Source: Mesaphorura yosii (taxonomy: Eukaryota; Arthropoda; Collembola; Poduromorpha; Tullbergiidae). From it: a DNA stretch of 64,000 nucleotides. The DNA is taken from the NCBI GenBank assembly GCA_009869945.1, contig WIXG01000003.1:496001-560000 (forward strand), given 5' to 3'. Below are positions 22,974-34,671 of the stretch, in pieces. How positions within the stretch are numbered: the first letter of the stretch is position 1; the number at the start of each line of letters is the position of its first letter. The translations under genes and the position numbers were made by a program. A model generated the notes under the pieces. The model was not told the DNA's origin and did not search any database. It was given only the letters and a program-made list of their open reading frames with translations.

Positions 22974-23427
22974 ATGAAATCCGTCCCTGCACCGGCGACG
23001 GCTCGGGCCGTGCCTGTTTGCAAGTGCTTCAAATTTGGTGTAGTCCTGTTCTGGACGTTGGTCAGCCTGAATCGTGCGCCCTGAAAGGCGTGCGACATTT
23101 CCCACAAACACTGCAAGACATTTCGTTGAAAAACATCACTCTTGACTCGTACGAAGAATTTTGCCTGACTAAGCTTAATCAACTCCGCCGACTGCAGATC
23201 ACTATCAGTAAGAACGTGAGCATGAGTCAGGAATCCTCGACGTGGGACATGTACGTGCATGCGGCTTGTACGATCCCAAGACTGAGGATGCGAAAGCTGG
23301 GCTACCTGCTGACAGACTGCTGGGATCTAGGCAGTTACTCATTACAACGGAAAGGCATGCAAATCTACGGCCTCCTGAGCCCTTGGATTGACGCTTTTGG
23401 AACAATGAGACGGCGCACGAAAATAAA
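22974..23427 (+). other. Uncertain plus-strand transcript diverging from MYCBP
   Basis: Three hints suggest a small gene. An ATG at 22974 in good context opens a 36-codon frame with the hydrophobic stretch FKFGVVLFWTLVSL. A separate frame from ~23231 to a TGA at 23389-23391 reads protein-like (CGLYDPKTEDAKAGLPADRL). AATAAA follows at 23422-23427. A third frame stays open from 22823 to 23440 (205 codons with ATG). I could not find splice sites that join these convincingly, so the protein is unresolved. The start lies 170 bases from the MYCBP ATG, so a shared bidirectional promoter would be expected. Confidence 0.25.
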
Positions 23428-23692
23428 ACTTGCGTATTAAAGAAAGACTAAAGTTTTCTTTATCAATTCACAATTCATGAATACAATTTAGTCATTCGTG
23501 CAAAGTAGTGTAGGGTAAAATTGGCATCACTAATAATATTAGTCTAAAACTAACGAGTGACGTTATGAGTTGATTACACCTTTTTGAATTTAGAAACCCT
23601 TATAATTAGAATTTAAGTAGCTAAATCGTTCGATGGTGGATCAGGTCTTCTGAGAGAACGAACCAGCATTGCATGACCAGGAAATAGTAAAC

Positions 23693-24214
23693 TTAGACGC
23701 TGCGGCAAGCTCTGTCATCGCAGAATGGTTTTTTGTTGGACTTCTTGCAGGTGCACATCGAGTATGACTTTGTTTCAGGAACGATAAAGTGAATTGGTGT
23801 CTTATTGGTGGCCACATGACTTCCATCACAATGAGGCTGTAACCAATCAGTAGAAGACGAAGCATCCATCAATGATCATCCGATCTTGACATTGCACACG
23901 TAATATGGAGTAGAGGTGTTAAGCCAGAACTCACCTGGGATTTGCTCAGTCCACAAGCACACCATTTAACTTCTTGACCTTTTCTGTAGCTGCACGAGAT
24001 TGGTTCAATCCGAGTCCGGCCCCGCCCTGCCGTTGGAATTCCACTCTGAAAAGTTCTTGCCGTCATCCTTCCCTAAACAGCCAAGGATCCAATATCGAAT
24101 AAAAGCTATGCATAATTAAGCGAAGATATATGGCTCTTTACAGTTGTGGTTACATACCAGAGCCCATGCCCGAAGGCAGGAAGCTGCGCCCGAAAACATA
24201 ATTCGGCTGGCCAT
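23693..24214 (-). CDS. CISD3: CISD3-like mitochondrial iron-sulfur protein, 3 exons
   Basis: Exons 24214-24158, 24072-23935 and 23836-23693 give 112 residues (human 127). The start MASRIMFSGAASCLRAWAL looks like a mitochondrial presequence. The first CDGSH motif is complete: KWCACGLSKSQPHCDGSH, with the C-x-C-x2-S-x3-P-x-C-D-G-S-H pattern. An intron splits it between Gln and Pro. The second repeat reads SMCTCKKSNKKPFCDDRAC: three Cys are kept, but the Gly is Asp and the fourth ligand His is missing, with Ala there and a Cys one residue later. CISD3 normally carries two 2Fe-2S clusters in one chain in the matrix. Here the second may be lost or held differently. No alternative splice restores the His. 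Confidence 0.88.
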
Positions 24215-24692
24215 GATTCCAAACTCCAATGCACCAGAATGATTTGTCACCCACTCTCACTCGTATACATAATCGTAAAACTGAGGTCGCCAATAACTGA
24301 AGCAGGAACCAGAGAGATCCTCCGTTTCAATTTGGAAATGAAGTAACTTTACTGAACTAATCAGTCCAAAGCAAACGAAAGATCCGACGGACAGCCCAAG
24401 TCCATGGCAAGGGATAAATGGAAGCGACCGATTTCCGATTTGTGTTGAGAAGATAAACGGTATCGTTTCTAAGGACACGTGATAGAAGTGAGTTGCCGTT
24501 AGAAAGTTTCCGATTTCCTCACTTCATGTCTACCTAACCAACCAAGTTCCGTGAGTTGGGATTGTGTAGGACTTACGAGTATGGACCACCGGTGTTAAAA
24601 AGTTCGTCTTAATTTTTCTCTATAAAAGCGCTAACTGACTTTCAATTAGTGTGAATGTGAAGTGGCAATTTGGGTATCACCGCGAGACAGCC
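24215..24692. other. Head-to-head promoter region CISD3 / SPAG6
   Basis: 478 bases between the two start codons. It contains the TATA box of SPAG6. A minus-strand open frame at 24257-24478 begins at a GTG, not ATG, and is not convincing. Confidence 0.5.
24621..24628 (+). promoter_or_regulatory. SPAG6: TATA box (TATAAAAG) of SPAG6
   Basis: A perfect TATAAAAG lies 65 bases upstream of the SPAG6 ATG, which would place the start of transcription about 30-40 bases before the ATG. Confidence 0.5.
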
Positions 24693-27600
24693 ATGAGTCG
24701 CACCGTCGCAGGAGGTAAGACAAGTTTAAGATCCAACCTATAATTGCATGAGGAAAATACGCGTTTTGAGACTGTAATTCACACCTGGCCTCGTTCTGCT
24801 TATACTGCAGTGTTTCAGGCGTACCAGGTCGCCCGTGTCCAGTTCTCTCAGCAAATCGCGGAACTGACTGCTCGTCCCGAGCACCTCGAACAACTTCTGC
24901 AAGGAAACGTGATTGTACTACTTCGTAACCTTCTGACCGATGTTTCGCCGTCAGTTCAGCAGAATGCTACCATTGCAATCGGACGTTTGGCAGCGCATTG
25001 TGCTAGTATCGCGGAGCTCCTCATCAAACATGACATTGTTCGCATTCTGCTCTACTTTGACATGAACAAATCAAATGTAAGTGAAAGTGATGCACACGCA
25101 GATGACGTCATGTCATTTCTGGCCTGGCCCAATTAACTTGGCGTCAATCACCCGACTGTTATTTCAGAAATACTTGAAGCGTGCCGCATTGATGGCGATT
25201 CGATCAATTGTCAAGCATGGGACGCCGCTTGCCAAATCAGTGATTGACATCGGTGGGCTGGATCAAATTGTGTCGTCGCTGGAGGAGTTTGATCCTGGCG
25301 TCAAGGAAGGTAAGCAATTAAAAATTCTTCTTGTCCTCCATGCTACAATGCGTTTCGGTGACTGGTCCGAAGCCTGACTGCCTGAAAGACGCTGAAAGTA
25401 TCCCGATATACCTTCCAGGAGCCTGCTGGGTGCTCGGATACATGGCTCGTCACGATGTTTCCCTCGCTTACCAAGTGATTGCGGCTGGAGCCGTCCCGTT
25501 GCTGATTTTGTGCCTGCAGGAGCCTGAAATGAACGTGCGTCAAGTCGCCGCCAGTAAGTGTTTGACTTTTCATTGATCTTATAGGGGAGCTGAATACAAG
25601 TTGTCATTTTTGCAGGTGCTTTGAGTGATATTTCCAAGCATTCACCGGAAACAGCGCAGGTCGTGATCGAAACTGGAGGCATTAACCACCTTATAAAGAC
25701 ACTCTCCTCCGCTGATCCGAAACTGAAGGTAAAGCAGAATCTGATGGACTAGCTTGCCAAGCCTGTTTACACACGACTTTGACTTTTACAGAGACAAGCT
25801 CTCAACTGCCTGGCCTCAATCGCACAGCAGTGCATGGGCATGGCCGAGATGATTCTCGAATCCGGCAAGATTCAGCAGCTTCTGGAGAATTTGGGACACC
25901 CGGATGAGTCGGTTAGACGAGCCGCGGCTGGAGTAATTCGAGAGATTGTCAAGCATTCGCCAGAAGTAAGTATTTTCGTTTCAAAAGTGTATGTAATCAT
26001 GTTTCAATCAGATGACTAATCAGCGGTCGTTTTGCAGTTGGCTCAGCTCGTCGTTGAAGCAGGAGGGCTTGGTCTCCTCGTCAATGCTGTGATCAAGAAC
26101 CGTGGTGAAGCCAAGTTGCCTGCAATCATGACCCTGGGCTTCATCGCCGGGCACTCGCCAACACTTGCTCTGCCGGTCATCTATTCGCATGGAGTCGAGG
26201 CACTGTCGCAGGTCCTCGATGAAGATCCTGAGAGCCACGTCGGTGCTGTGGCCGCATGGGCATTGGGACATATCACCAGACATTCACCCGAGCACGCCCG
26301 ACATGTGACCAAGGCCGGTGTTCTTCCGAAAATTCTTCGCGTAAGTCCGCCCGTGTTCGCTTAACGCTAAGCCAAGTCAAGGCTGAAGGCCCTTTGATCC
26401 ATAAAATTGTTCTGCAGGCTTACATGAGCCCGAAGAGCACCGAAGAAATTAAGCAGAAGGCGAAGGAATCTCTGAAAATGATTTTGCTGCGCACGGATGA
26501 CCTCACCAGCGTCGAGCCGCTGTTGTCGACGGCCCCGCCTGAGATTCTCAAGTACGTCGTGGCACAGTACACAAAGGTAAGTAACCTTCTTGACGTTGTG
26601 TATTTTTCCTGTTTATGCTTTATGGATTTATTGCATCAAAATAACTTCTTTCCACACACCTTAATACATACACAATGCAAGTACGTACGTACAGGTCATT
26701 AATATTAATACGTTAGGAGCTTAGAAATAGCATACAATTAGGCCAGGCTATCCTCGACTCGACAGAGCGCTATATTTAGATTTAGATCACATTAGGCGTA
26801 CGTGTCAATTCAACTGACGAAACCGTTCAGCTGTTATGTAAATATTTATTCAGTACAATTATTAGGAATTATGAACTTTAATTTACAAACACCCGACTCG
26901 ACTCGACATGGCTTGGCCTGCCTTTTCTCGGCGAGGCGAACAGGCGATAATGAATAATGATTATGATTGCCATCGACTGTTGACACAATTTATGAAAAGT
27001 ACAATGACGTATGACAAAACGCGTGTGTGTTCGTTCGAGTCTCGGTTTTGAGTGCACAATGGAAATCTTTGCCTAAACTAACTCAGGACTGACAAGCATT
27101 CTAGCCTTTAGCATTAGCTTAGCTCAATATTGACGCAAACTGTAAACTTTGGTTAACTGATATGATACGATTAACTGGCTGTCACTATCGGCGTGACGTA
27201 TTCGCGTATTATCACAATGTCATTTGTCCTCTGTCGCTGTCGCATCGTGCCCTCCCACAATTGCGACTACTTGTTTGGAAATACGGCACACTTTCGCATG
27301 TCGATCTGGGGGACACTCAAAAACCTTGCCCCGGCTCCCTGATAAGGCGAGTACGACGACGGGCCGTGTTTTTGGTACTCAAATTCCGACTCCATCGAGT
27401 TGTTGCGTGAACAGGCCGGTGTGCTGGACGCACTTCGAATTGAGCCCGGGCTCGATGTTGACGGCGGGCTGAAGGAGATGTTTCGGAAATCGTCAATGAG
27501 CAGGTTGTGATTGTCGCAGTCCACGTCCATCGCGAATTCGTCCTCGTCGGGCGTGATGATGAGCATTGGGACCGTGAACGGGCCCACGGCTCGGCTTGAC

Positions 27601-30600
27601 GCAGGTACCGCAATTGCTGACGCAGGTGATCTCGTTCCTGTGTACGATGATGCATTTGAGGTCATCGCCATTGTTGTGGCTACGGACGGTGACTCACCAA
27701 ATGAGCCGGCCGTCATTATTGTACTCGTGCCGGAGGTACTCGAAATCGTTGCCGGTACGCTGGATTGACGTAAATCGTGAGGCATTATGATTACCATCTT
27801 CTGTTGACTTGTATTAGAATTGAGTAGGTTTCGGAGGCGCCGGTGACTTTTTCACGGTGTTGGCCCAGTAATTCCTTGTAAGCTTAGTTGATGGGGCGCG
27901 CTGGTGCTTTGAACTTAGTTGGTGGCCTCGTCGAGGGGTCACTTCTGGAATCGATTCGAGCCGCAGTTCATTTACATGCAGGAGAACAACTGACCGAGCT
28001 CTTGGCTTTGATGTTGATTGATTTATTTCGTCGGGTTCTTTGTAGGAGTCGTGATCGCTGTCCTCTTTATGATTAATACGCTCCTGTGACGGCGATGGCG
28101 ATGGCCTTCTTTTCTCTGCTTCAACTGCTGCTGGAGCTGCTGCCAATGCCAAATTTGGGTTAGATTCGATTGACACTATTTCACCACTCTTCAGAGACAG
28201 GAAATTAGTTAGACTCTCGCTCAGGCTATTGCCAGTCTCGAATTCGTTCTCGTCGGAGGCCTCTTCACCTTCTTTCCGTACGTTTAGCACTCGTTCTTTG
28301 TCACTGTCACTGTGGTCGTAGTCTCCTTCTTCGTCTTCTTCGCTACTGCTACCGTCACCCACTTTGGCTTGATTACCAGCCAATAACGCAGCTAGAGCAG
28401 TGTTATTGTCTGTGCCTGTGCCTGTGCCCGTGCTTATGCTTGCAGCCTTGATTGGCGCTAGCACAACGTTGTCAAGTGTCGGCGTCTGTGTCCGTCTCGC
28501 TGATTCGCACTCGGGGCAGTAAATTGAGTCGAATATTGGCAGAGGCCAAAAGTATCCGTCGTACTCGTCCTGATCGAGCTTCTCAGGCAGATGCTGGTGG
28601 AGGTGAACTCCTAAGGCGCCGAAGTGGCTGGAGACCGAGTCTGAGTCTGAGCCTGGGTAAAGAATTGAGACGACGCTTGCAGGACGTTTGACCGCCTTCC
28701 GTTGCCAATGTCTCGAGTTTCGGGGAATGAAACGATAGGAGAAGCCTCTGTTGTTAACGTTCACATTGCCTGTCGATTTCCTTGATGATCTTGGAATTGG
28801 CCGGGGTCTGGGTCTATAATCTTCGTAGTGTGCATGTGAATGTGTCAAGCACGACTGAGACGACCGTGCCTGTTGAGGCTGCACTAATCTGGATGATGAA
28901 CCGATGATTACTAATTGCTCGTTGCTATTGCTGCTGCTACTACTTGTACGTATATTTGTGTCCGTATGACTGTAGTACATAACGTTGAATAGTGAATAAC
29001 GCGAAGAGAACGAACGCAAGTCAGCTAGTCAGCTTGGCCTAAAGTGAACGTTCGCGTTGTGGCTGTTCTCACTCAGGATAAAAGTCTCATTCTTTTTTCC
29101 ACACACTCAGCCAATCTATTGACGTCAATGCGATGCCAAAGTTAATAGCAAGAGATTTTTTATATCGCACGAAGCACAAGCGAAGCTCTGAGCTCAACTC
29201 AGCGTTTGCAGCTTGCAAATTCAAGTGCCTATTTCGTATGCGTATGCTTTAATGCTTTATTCGACGACCGACACGCTCACACTCACTATCACACGCGTTT
29301 ATATTAATACTACTATGTCAATCGTGCGATCGTTCAGCTTTAAGCACACAGAATACAGAAATGCTGGCTGGAGTCTTGGCTCCAACGGACGGATGGACGG
29401 CGATGGCAATGACAATGATGACAGTAGTAATTAAACAATTCAAATTGAAGGTCAATCCAAAGGCAACCAAGCTAAACTGGACGGCCAGGTTCATTAAATC
29501 ATACGAGTTAATGTGAGCACTGGACTTGGACTCTGTAACCTTTTCCCATTGGAACTTGAACCTGTTCTGTTCCCAATCTAGTACTTCCCAACTCCTACCC
29601 GTTCCATTCGCTTGTAAATCTGCAAAACATCAAAACAGAAAACAATGCAAACTGCTGTAATAACTAGTTCCGAACGGAAATTTACCGGCTGACAAGATAA
29701 TGTAAACTATATTTTGCTTTTATTTTGTTGCAAGGCCAATTTCTTTTCCCGTTTGTGTTCGCTTAAGCCGTGAGCTTAAATTGCGGGTTGTCTGACGGTA
29801 AGAGACAAGGGCGAATTTTACAAGACAAAAACCCCAAAATCAAAGCCAAAATCAGCACGGCGCTTTTCGGCTTAGAGTGAGTTTGGATAATTCTGGTTCT
29901 TGTTAGGGTTTTTTGCATTTCGTCAATGCGATGCACTTGACTACTTGACTGTTGACTTTGACATGCTATTTTACAATCAATCATGCATGCAGGCACGGTG
30001 ATGACTTTACTGCGTGATTTGGTTTGTCGTAAGCGCTGAAAAAGATGAGACAGATATTCTCAATATGCGCCATACGCGCTTGAAAAACGAGGTTACGGGT
30101 AGTGCGAGGAGACGACGACCGCAAAGACAAAATATGTGCTAAATGCTAAGGTTATGAGTAATAAAAGCAAATAGTGCAACGTGGAAATTCATACTACCTG
30201 CGGTTGCGGCTCAGTGCGTCAATTGTTTAGCGTATAGGATTAGTCGATTAGTCAACATTTGCTCAAAATGTGGCTAGGGAGGTAGAAGGCAGCAATTTGA
30301 TGATGCAGTGATAATTTCCGTGAGGCAATGCGAAGCTACTGCTACGCAAGACAAGACACAAGACGTCTGTTCGGTGTTTCATCAGCCGATTAGTTGAAAG
30401 TTGAGTCATCAGTGCATGAATTAAGGCTTGACAAGAATCTTGACCCTTGTCATGGCCAATGCAAATGCACCGCACACACAGTCCACATCCACGTGCTCTG
30501 CTCCTGATCTTGAACAGAGGTCACTCGGATCAGGGATAGAAGGGAACACGACCGGCTGCGGGCTGTTAATTAGAAATTTCTAAAGACTTTGACTTGACTT

Positions 30601-33600
30601 GACTTGACGTGAGAAGCCTTGACTGTTGACTTGACGTTTTGCGTACGCACATGGCACATGTGCACAATGCGCTGATGGGCTGAGTTAAGTTATGTAAATC
30701 GTATGCACCATTTTACACTCACATCATTCCCGTCCTCGTTTTACTCGTGCTCACACACGGTACGTACATTGTACCTTTGCTCTTGCTTATGGCAGCAGTG
30801 CTTGATTTATGAGTTGGTGGATTAAATGACGTCAATCAATTCGAAGTGGTGAAATGGAGAATTCGCCTCTGCTTAATGTTAATGTAAAATAGATGATAAA
30901 CAGTAATTAGGATTCCCGACTCATTGTCGGCTGTGTTCATGTTCGTCGTATTCGTGTGCGGCGCGTATTCAATTAGTTGCACAGGACACAGGCAAAGGAC
31001 GTTGAGTACGAAAGCAAGAACGCTAAACACAAAATCACATCACACCACGACCCGATCGGCACAGCGTCGCGCAACACACGAAGATTTGCTTTTTATGGGT
31101 TTCGAACGCAATAAAATGAATATTTAACACACCTGAGACACAAACACCGGCAATAAAACTGGGCTGGCTTGAGGTTAAGAGTCTGGAATTTCTGCCGCCA
31201 TGCTACGCCAGACAGGATTGAGAGTGGAATCTTTTATGACGCGTTGGACGAAGCACCAGGCGAAACGCAAAATAGCTGAATGCAAATGCAAACTGGCAGA
31301 GATCTGTTTTGTGTTGGGCCAATTTATTTGACTTTCGGTCTCATTTTATTACTTAACTCCGATTCCATCCCACATGCATACCGCATGTGACAAACCTTTT
31401 GTCTACCGTGCTGACTACTTTCCGTGCAGTATGAGTGTTTGTGCTTGTGCTGGTGATGACTTGACAGATTTTTGCATTAAAATGAGCCAATGCCTGGTAC
31501 TGCTGTGCTGTCATCGTTGAGGTACAACATGGCAAGGTGAAAGGCGAGAGAGAGAGTTTCCGGTTGACTTTTGCTTGGCCTGACTTGGCAAACCCATTTT
31601 TACGATGGTTCACACTTTCTCCAGGGAATAATGAGTACATCGTCACCTGGCACTCTTGTTTTCCTTTCTCCATTCACTCATTTTATTACTCGATTCGTTC
31701 GTTGCTGTTGCCTTTGCTGGTCTGATTCCCATTTCCATAAAGCATCTTATCCTGACTTCGATCTCCCGGCAGAATGCATTTGCCATTCGTAATTTACCCT
31801 GCTCTGCTCTGCAAATTGCCAGTGTGGCTTAAGGTAAGGCTGCTACTCGTTTTTAATGGCTTTGTCACCGAATACGAAAATACGAAGCAGATTTTATCAC
31901 TTTGGCCTGGGAATGGAAGAACTGGCTTTCATTGTCGATCGTGCTCCATGCCTGCATGCATGGAAAATGTAGGCTGTATGTAACAATGTGATTAATAGCA
32001 GCCAGCACCATCGTACTGGCATATTAATGGCATGGATGAATGAAATTTGCATGAACGCATGAAATTCTGCGAACACAGATTCGCTGTGCTGTGAGCGAAT
32101 GAATTAGGATCAGGCGACGATTTTTCGCATACGAGCGAACGTTGGTGCTGGTGCTCTATTTCTTGGGACTCGAAGTGCAGGATTGCTAATTGAAAAGTTG
32201 ACGTCATGTCACCGCACCGCACCAATTCAACGAATAAACCCATACATAATGTCGTATAATGATGGAATGTCGTAAAATGGCGAAATGGAGCAGAGCATCA
32301 AGCATGATGGAACTTTTATTAATTAGCCGGCTGGCTTGGCTGGCGTGTGCTTTTCGCGAGACGGATTCCAAACAATGGAGAATCAATTATGCAAATCGGC
32401 CGCCCCACTCGCACGCTTTGTATTGACATAATTGAAATGGTGTAAAAATAGCGTAGCAAATGACAAAAGACGAGGAGGAAAAGTAATTATAATTTATTCT
32501 TCCATCTTCCGGCGCATTTCATGTGCTTTGGACAAACTGCAGCGATATACAATTAAAATTACGTTACAATAATTGCCATATGCTGGAAATGGCTGAGCAT
32601 ATGGCTCAGAAGCAATGAATAGCGAATTCCGCAATAGTGAGACAAAGGCGGGTGGGCGGAAATTAGCACTCATTTTATGCACGTATCAAGAAGCACGGCA
32701 AAGGAAAACCAGGGCACGCACACAGTTGAAAAGATTTTAGATTTTCGTCGCGACACGATTCGGAGAATAATTTAAATTGGGTTCTTCCTTTGTCAAAGTG
32801 CAGGAAATTGCTTGAAATTCTGCTTCTTTTCTTCTTTACAAGCTGAAAGTGCTGGAATTACAATAATCTCGTCCTCATACTTGTTCTTGAAATACAAGGC
32901 TTAGAAACTTTTGTGCATGTTTCTTCTACCGTGCAATTATAATACTCAGCTCCAAGTTCCAAGGCTTCTTTTTGCGACTCGCGAATTCGTGAATTCGTGC
33001 TTATGATTTGTATTCAGTTCCAAATTCAAGGCAAGTAAAGCAGAAACAGTCATTTTAATTTATTGTGATTCTTTACAAGTCAAGACAAGCCCGAGAGATT
33101 TTGCCCATCAAATGAGCTCAGTTTTCAGGCATCAGCTTAATTACGAACTGGAAATTCCACCGACGCGTGGTGTCTGGCGCGTTTGTAATTGTATGCATTT
33201 GTATTTCGCAGGTACTTCCTCTCGATCCTGCAGCACGTCGAGCGTTCGTCACGACAGGAGGTCTTCGGAAGATGCAAGAATTGCTCAACACGCTTCCCGA
33301 AACTTCGGACGCAACTACCGTGCTCAGAGAACACATTGAGCTCATCAATCAATGTTTCCCAGATGATGTTGTCAAGTAAGTACAAAAACCCATACAGTGC
33401 ACAAGCCCCGGACCGAGCTTCGATTCTTGCTTTGGCTTGGCTTGCCGGAGTTGGCCAGGCCTGGAATTTAAATGCTGCCCAGCCACTGGCCTGCCTAGCA
33501 AAGAATGATTCATGACTCTGTACATTATTAATATTTATTGTAGATATTTCTCGCCAAACTACCCAAGCACGCTACTCGATCGCGTGGAACAATTCAGACC

Positions 33601-34054
33601 CGCTCTGAATATTGACCCTTCACTCTGGTCAGAACGGCTTTTCTCCGACGCCAACATTCCCACCGATGTCAAGGAAGAGCTGGCGGCGCTACAGCAAGCA
33701 ATTGACGAGAATGCAGACGACTGCATTGGTGAGGGTGAACCGGAAGCTGAGCCTGTCGAGGAACGCCGACCGTCACTTGGAAAGAAACAGAACACATCGG
33801 CAAAGTCACACCAGTCAAAAGGACCGAAGCAGAATGCAATGATGCAAGTTCAAGTGAAGGAGGGCGAACAAGAAGAGGTGGTGGAGCCATGCCTTCGACA
33901 CTGCCGCAGCAAAAGCCTGAAGCAGGCACAAGGGAAGAAATTGTCCAACAATCCTTCGGAAGGAGTTCCAAAACCAGAGGCGCCAGAAGCAGGGGCAGGA
34001 AGTAAAAGAAACAGCAAAGACGTCGGGTGGCTTAGGTCAAATCCCTGTACTTAA
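24693..34054 (+). CDS. SPAG6: SPAG6 / PF16 axonemal armadillo protein, 11 exons
   Basis: Exons: 24693-24714, 24811-25076, 25168-25309, 25419-25553, 25616-25728, 25792-25965, 26038-26340, 26418-26576, 33212-33375, 33544-34054. An exon per armadillo repeat is roughly kept (ten coding exons traced; an eleventh 5' exon is possible). The joins are in frame and give 662 residues (human 509). GVFQAYQVARVQF at the start matches the human VFEQYQKARTQF. Armadillo repeats follow (IREIVKHSPELAQLVVEAGG, AWALGHITRHSPEHARHV). The core ends with KYFSPNYPSTLLDRVEQF, the family terminus. About 140 extra residues follow, rich in Glu, Lys, Ser and Gln. SPAG6/PF16 sits in the central pair of motile cilia and flagella, so sperm expression is expected. 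Intron 26577-33211 is 6.6 kb and hosts another gene. Confidence 0.93.
26577..27266. other. SPAG6 intron, left part
   Basis: AT-rich intron sequence. It probably holds the 3' UTR of the nested minus-strand gene, with a TTTATT (minus AATAAA) near 26848. No exon seen. Confidence 0.4.
27267..29019 (-). CDS. Nested gene in SPAG6 intron, disordered Ser-rich protein
   Basis: Two long frames lie end to end on the minus strand: 29019-27814 (401 codons) and 27797-27267 (176 codons). They join in frame if a 55-base intron is removed (27855-27801; acc|gtgaaa donor, caacag acceptor), giving exons 29019-27856 and 27800-27267 and 565 residues. The alternative is two separate or bicistronic proteins. The first part is Ser-rich with an acidic run (SSSEEDEEGDYDHSDSDKE) and a basic Arg/Pro region near residue 70. 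The second ends RFLSVPQIDMRKCAVFPNK and has a conserved-looking core TVPMLIITPDEDEFAMDVD. I recognise no domain. Length of open frame on a non-repetitive sequence supports coding. A regulatory or scaffold protein is only a guess. Confidence 0.6.
29020..33211. other. SPAG6 intron, right part
   Basis: Upstream region of the nested gene and intron remainder. It is AT-rich with short direct repeats, including a TTGAC tandem at 30591-30608. No coding exon recognised. Confidence 0.4.
30591..30608. repeat. Short GACTT tandem repeat
   Basis: Three and a half copies of GACTT, with further TTGAC words up to 30640. Confidence 0.6.
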
Positions 34055-34671
34055 GTAATTAATTGTGCATACACCTTATCGTAACAAACGTGATTGCGTG
34101 ATTAAACAATGTGAAATGTGATATGATTCGCAAACTCGAATCTTCTATGTTTATTTCTCTCAATTCTGAATCTTGCGTACCGTGGCGGCGACGATTTAGT
34201 TACAATAGTTTAAAACTAAATTTAGCACATAAGCTTTGTCTTGATTTTTGTAAGTTTTACGATTTTTTCGTATCACAAATAATATTCACGTTCCATCGTT
34301 TCAAATCCTTCGCAATTGCGCTTGCGTTGCACGGTTGCGTCGCTTTGATTTTGTCTGGGAAGACAAAAGGCACACTGATTTGCAGGCAGCGTAAACACAT
34401 TCTTGTTATCAAACTGATACTGATTCGAATCGCGCGTGTACAAACATCTTTGGCACGAACTACGTATAATAAGCTTAGTTTAAGACCACTTAAATATCTC
34501 AAGCTAGGTTCTGATTCCGATTCTGATTCAAGTTAAGCTAGCTAAAGTCTGTTTAGGTAAAGTTAAAGTCTTTGTATCTTCTACTCGCTGGCTTGGTCTT
34601 GCATGGACCACTAAAACTGTGCGCCTGAACTCAATAATTAATACTTAAATTACAAAGTCTGGAATGCATTT
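34055..34671. other. Tail-to-tail 3' region of SPAG6 and RhoGAP
   Basis: 617 bases between the two stop codons. ATTAAA on plus near 34101 may end SPAG6. TTTATT near 34148 is an AATAAA on minus for the RhoGAP, so the 3' UTRs would overlap or abut. Confidence 0.45.

Noticed and set aside
22823-23440. 205-codon plus-strand frame
   Set aside because: No family resemblance, and the frame that leads into the AATAAA reads better. Kept only as part of an uncertain locus.
24257-24478. 73-codon minus-strand frame between CISD3 and SPAG6
   Set aside because: It starts at GTG and has no splice partner. CISD3 is complete without it.
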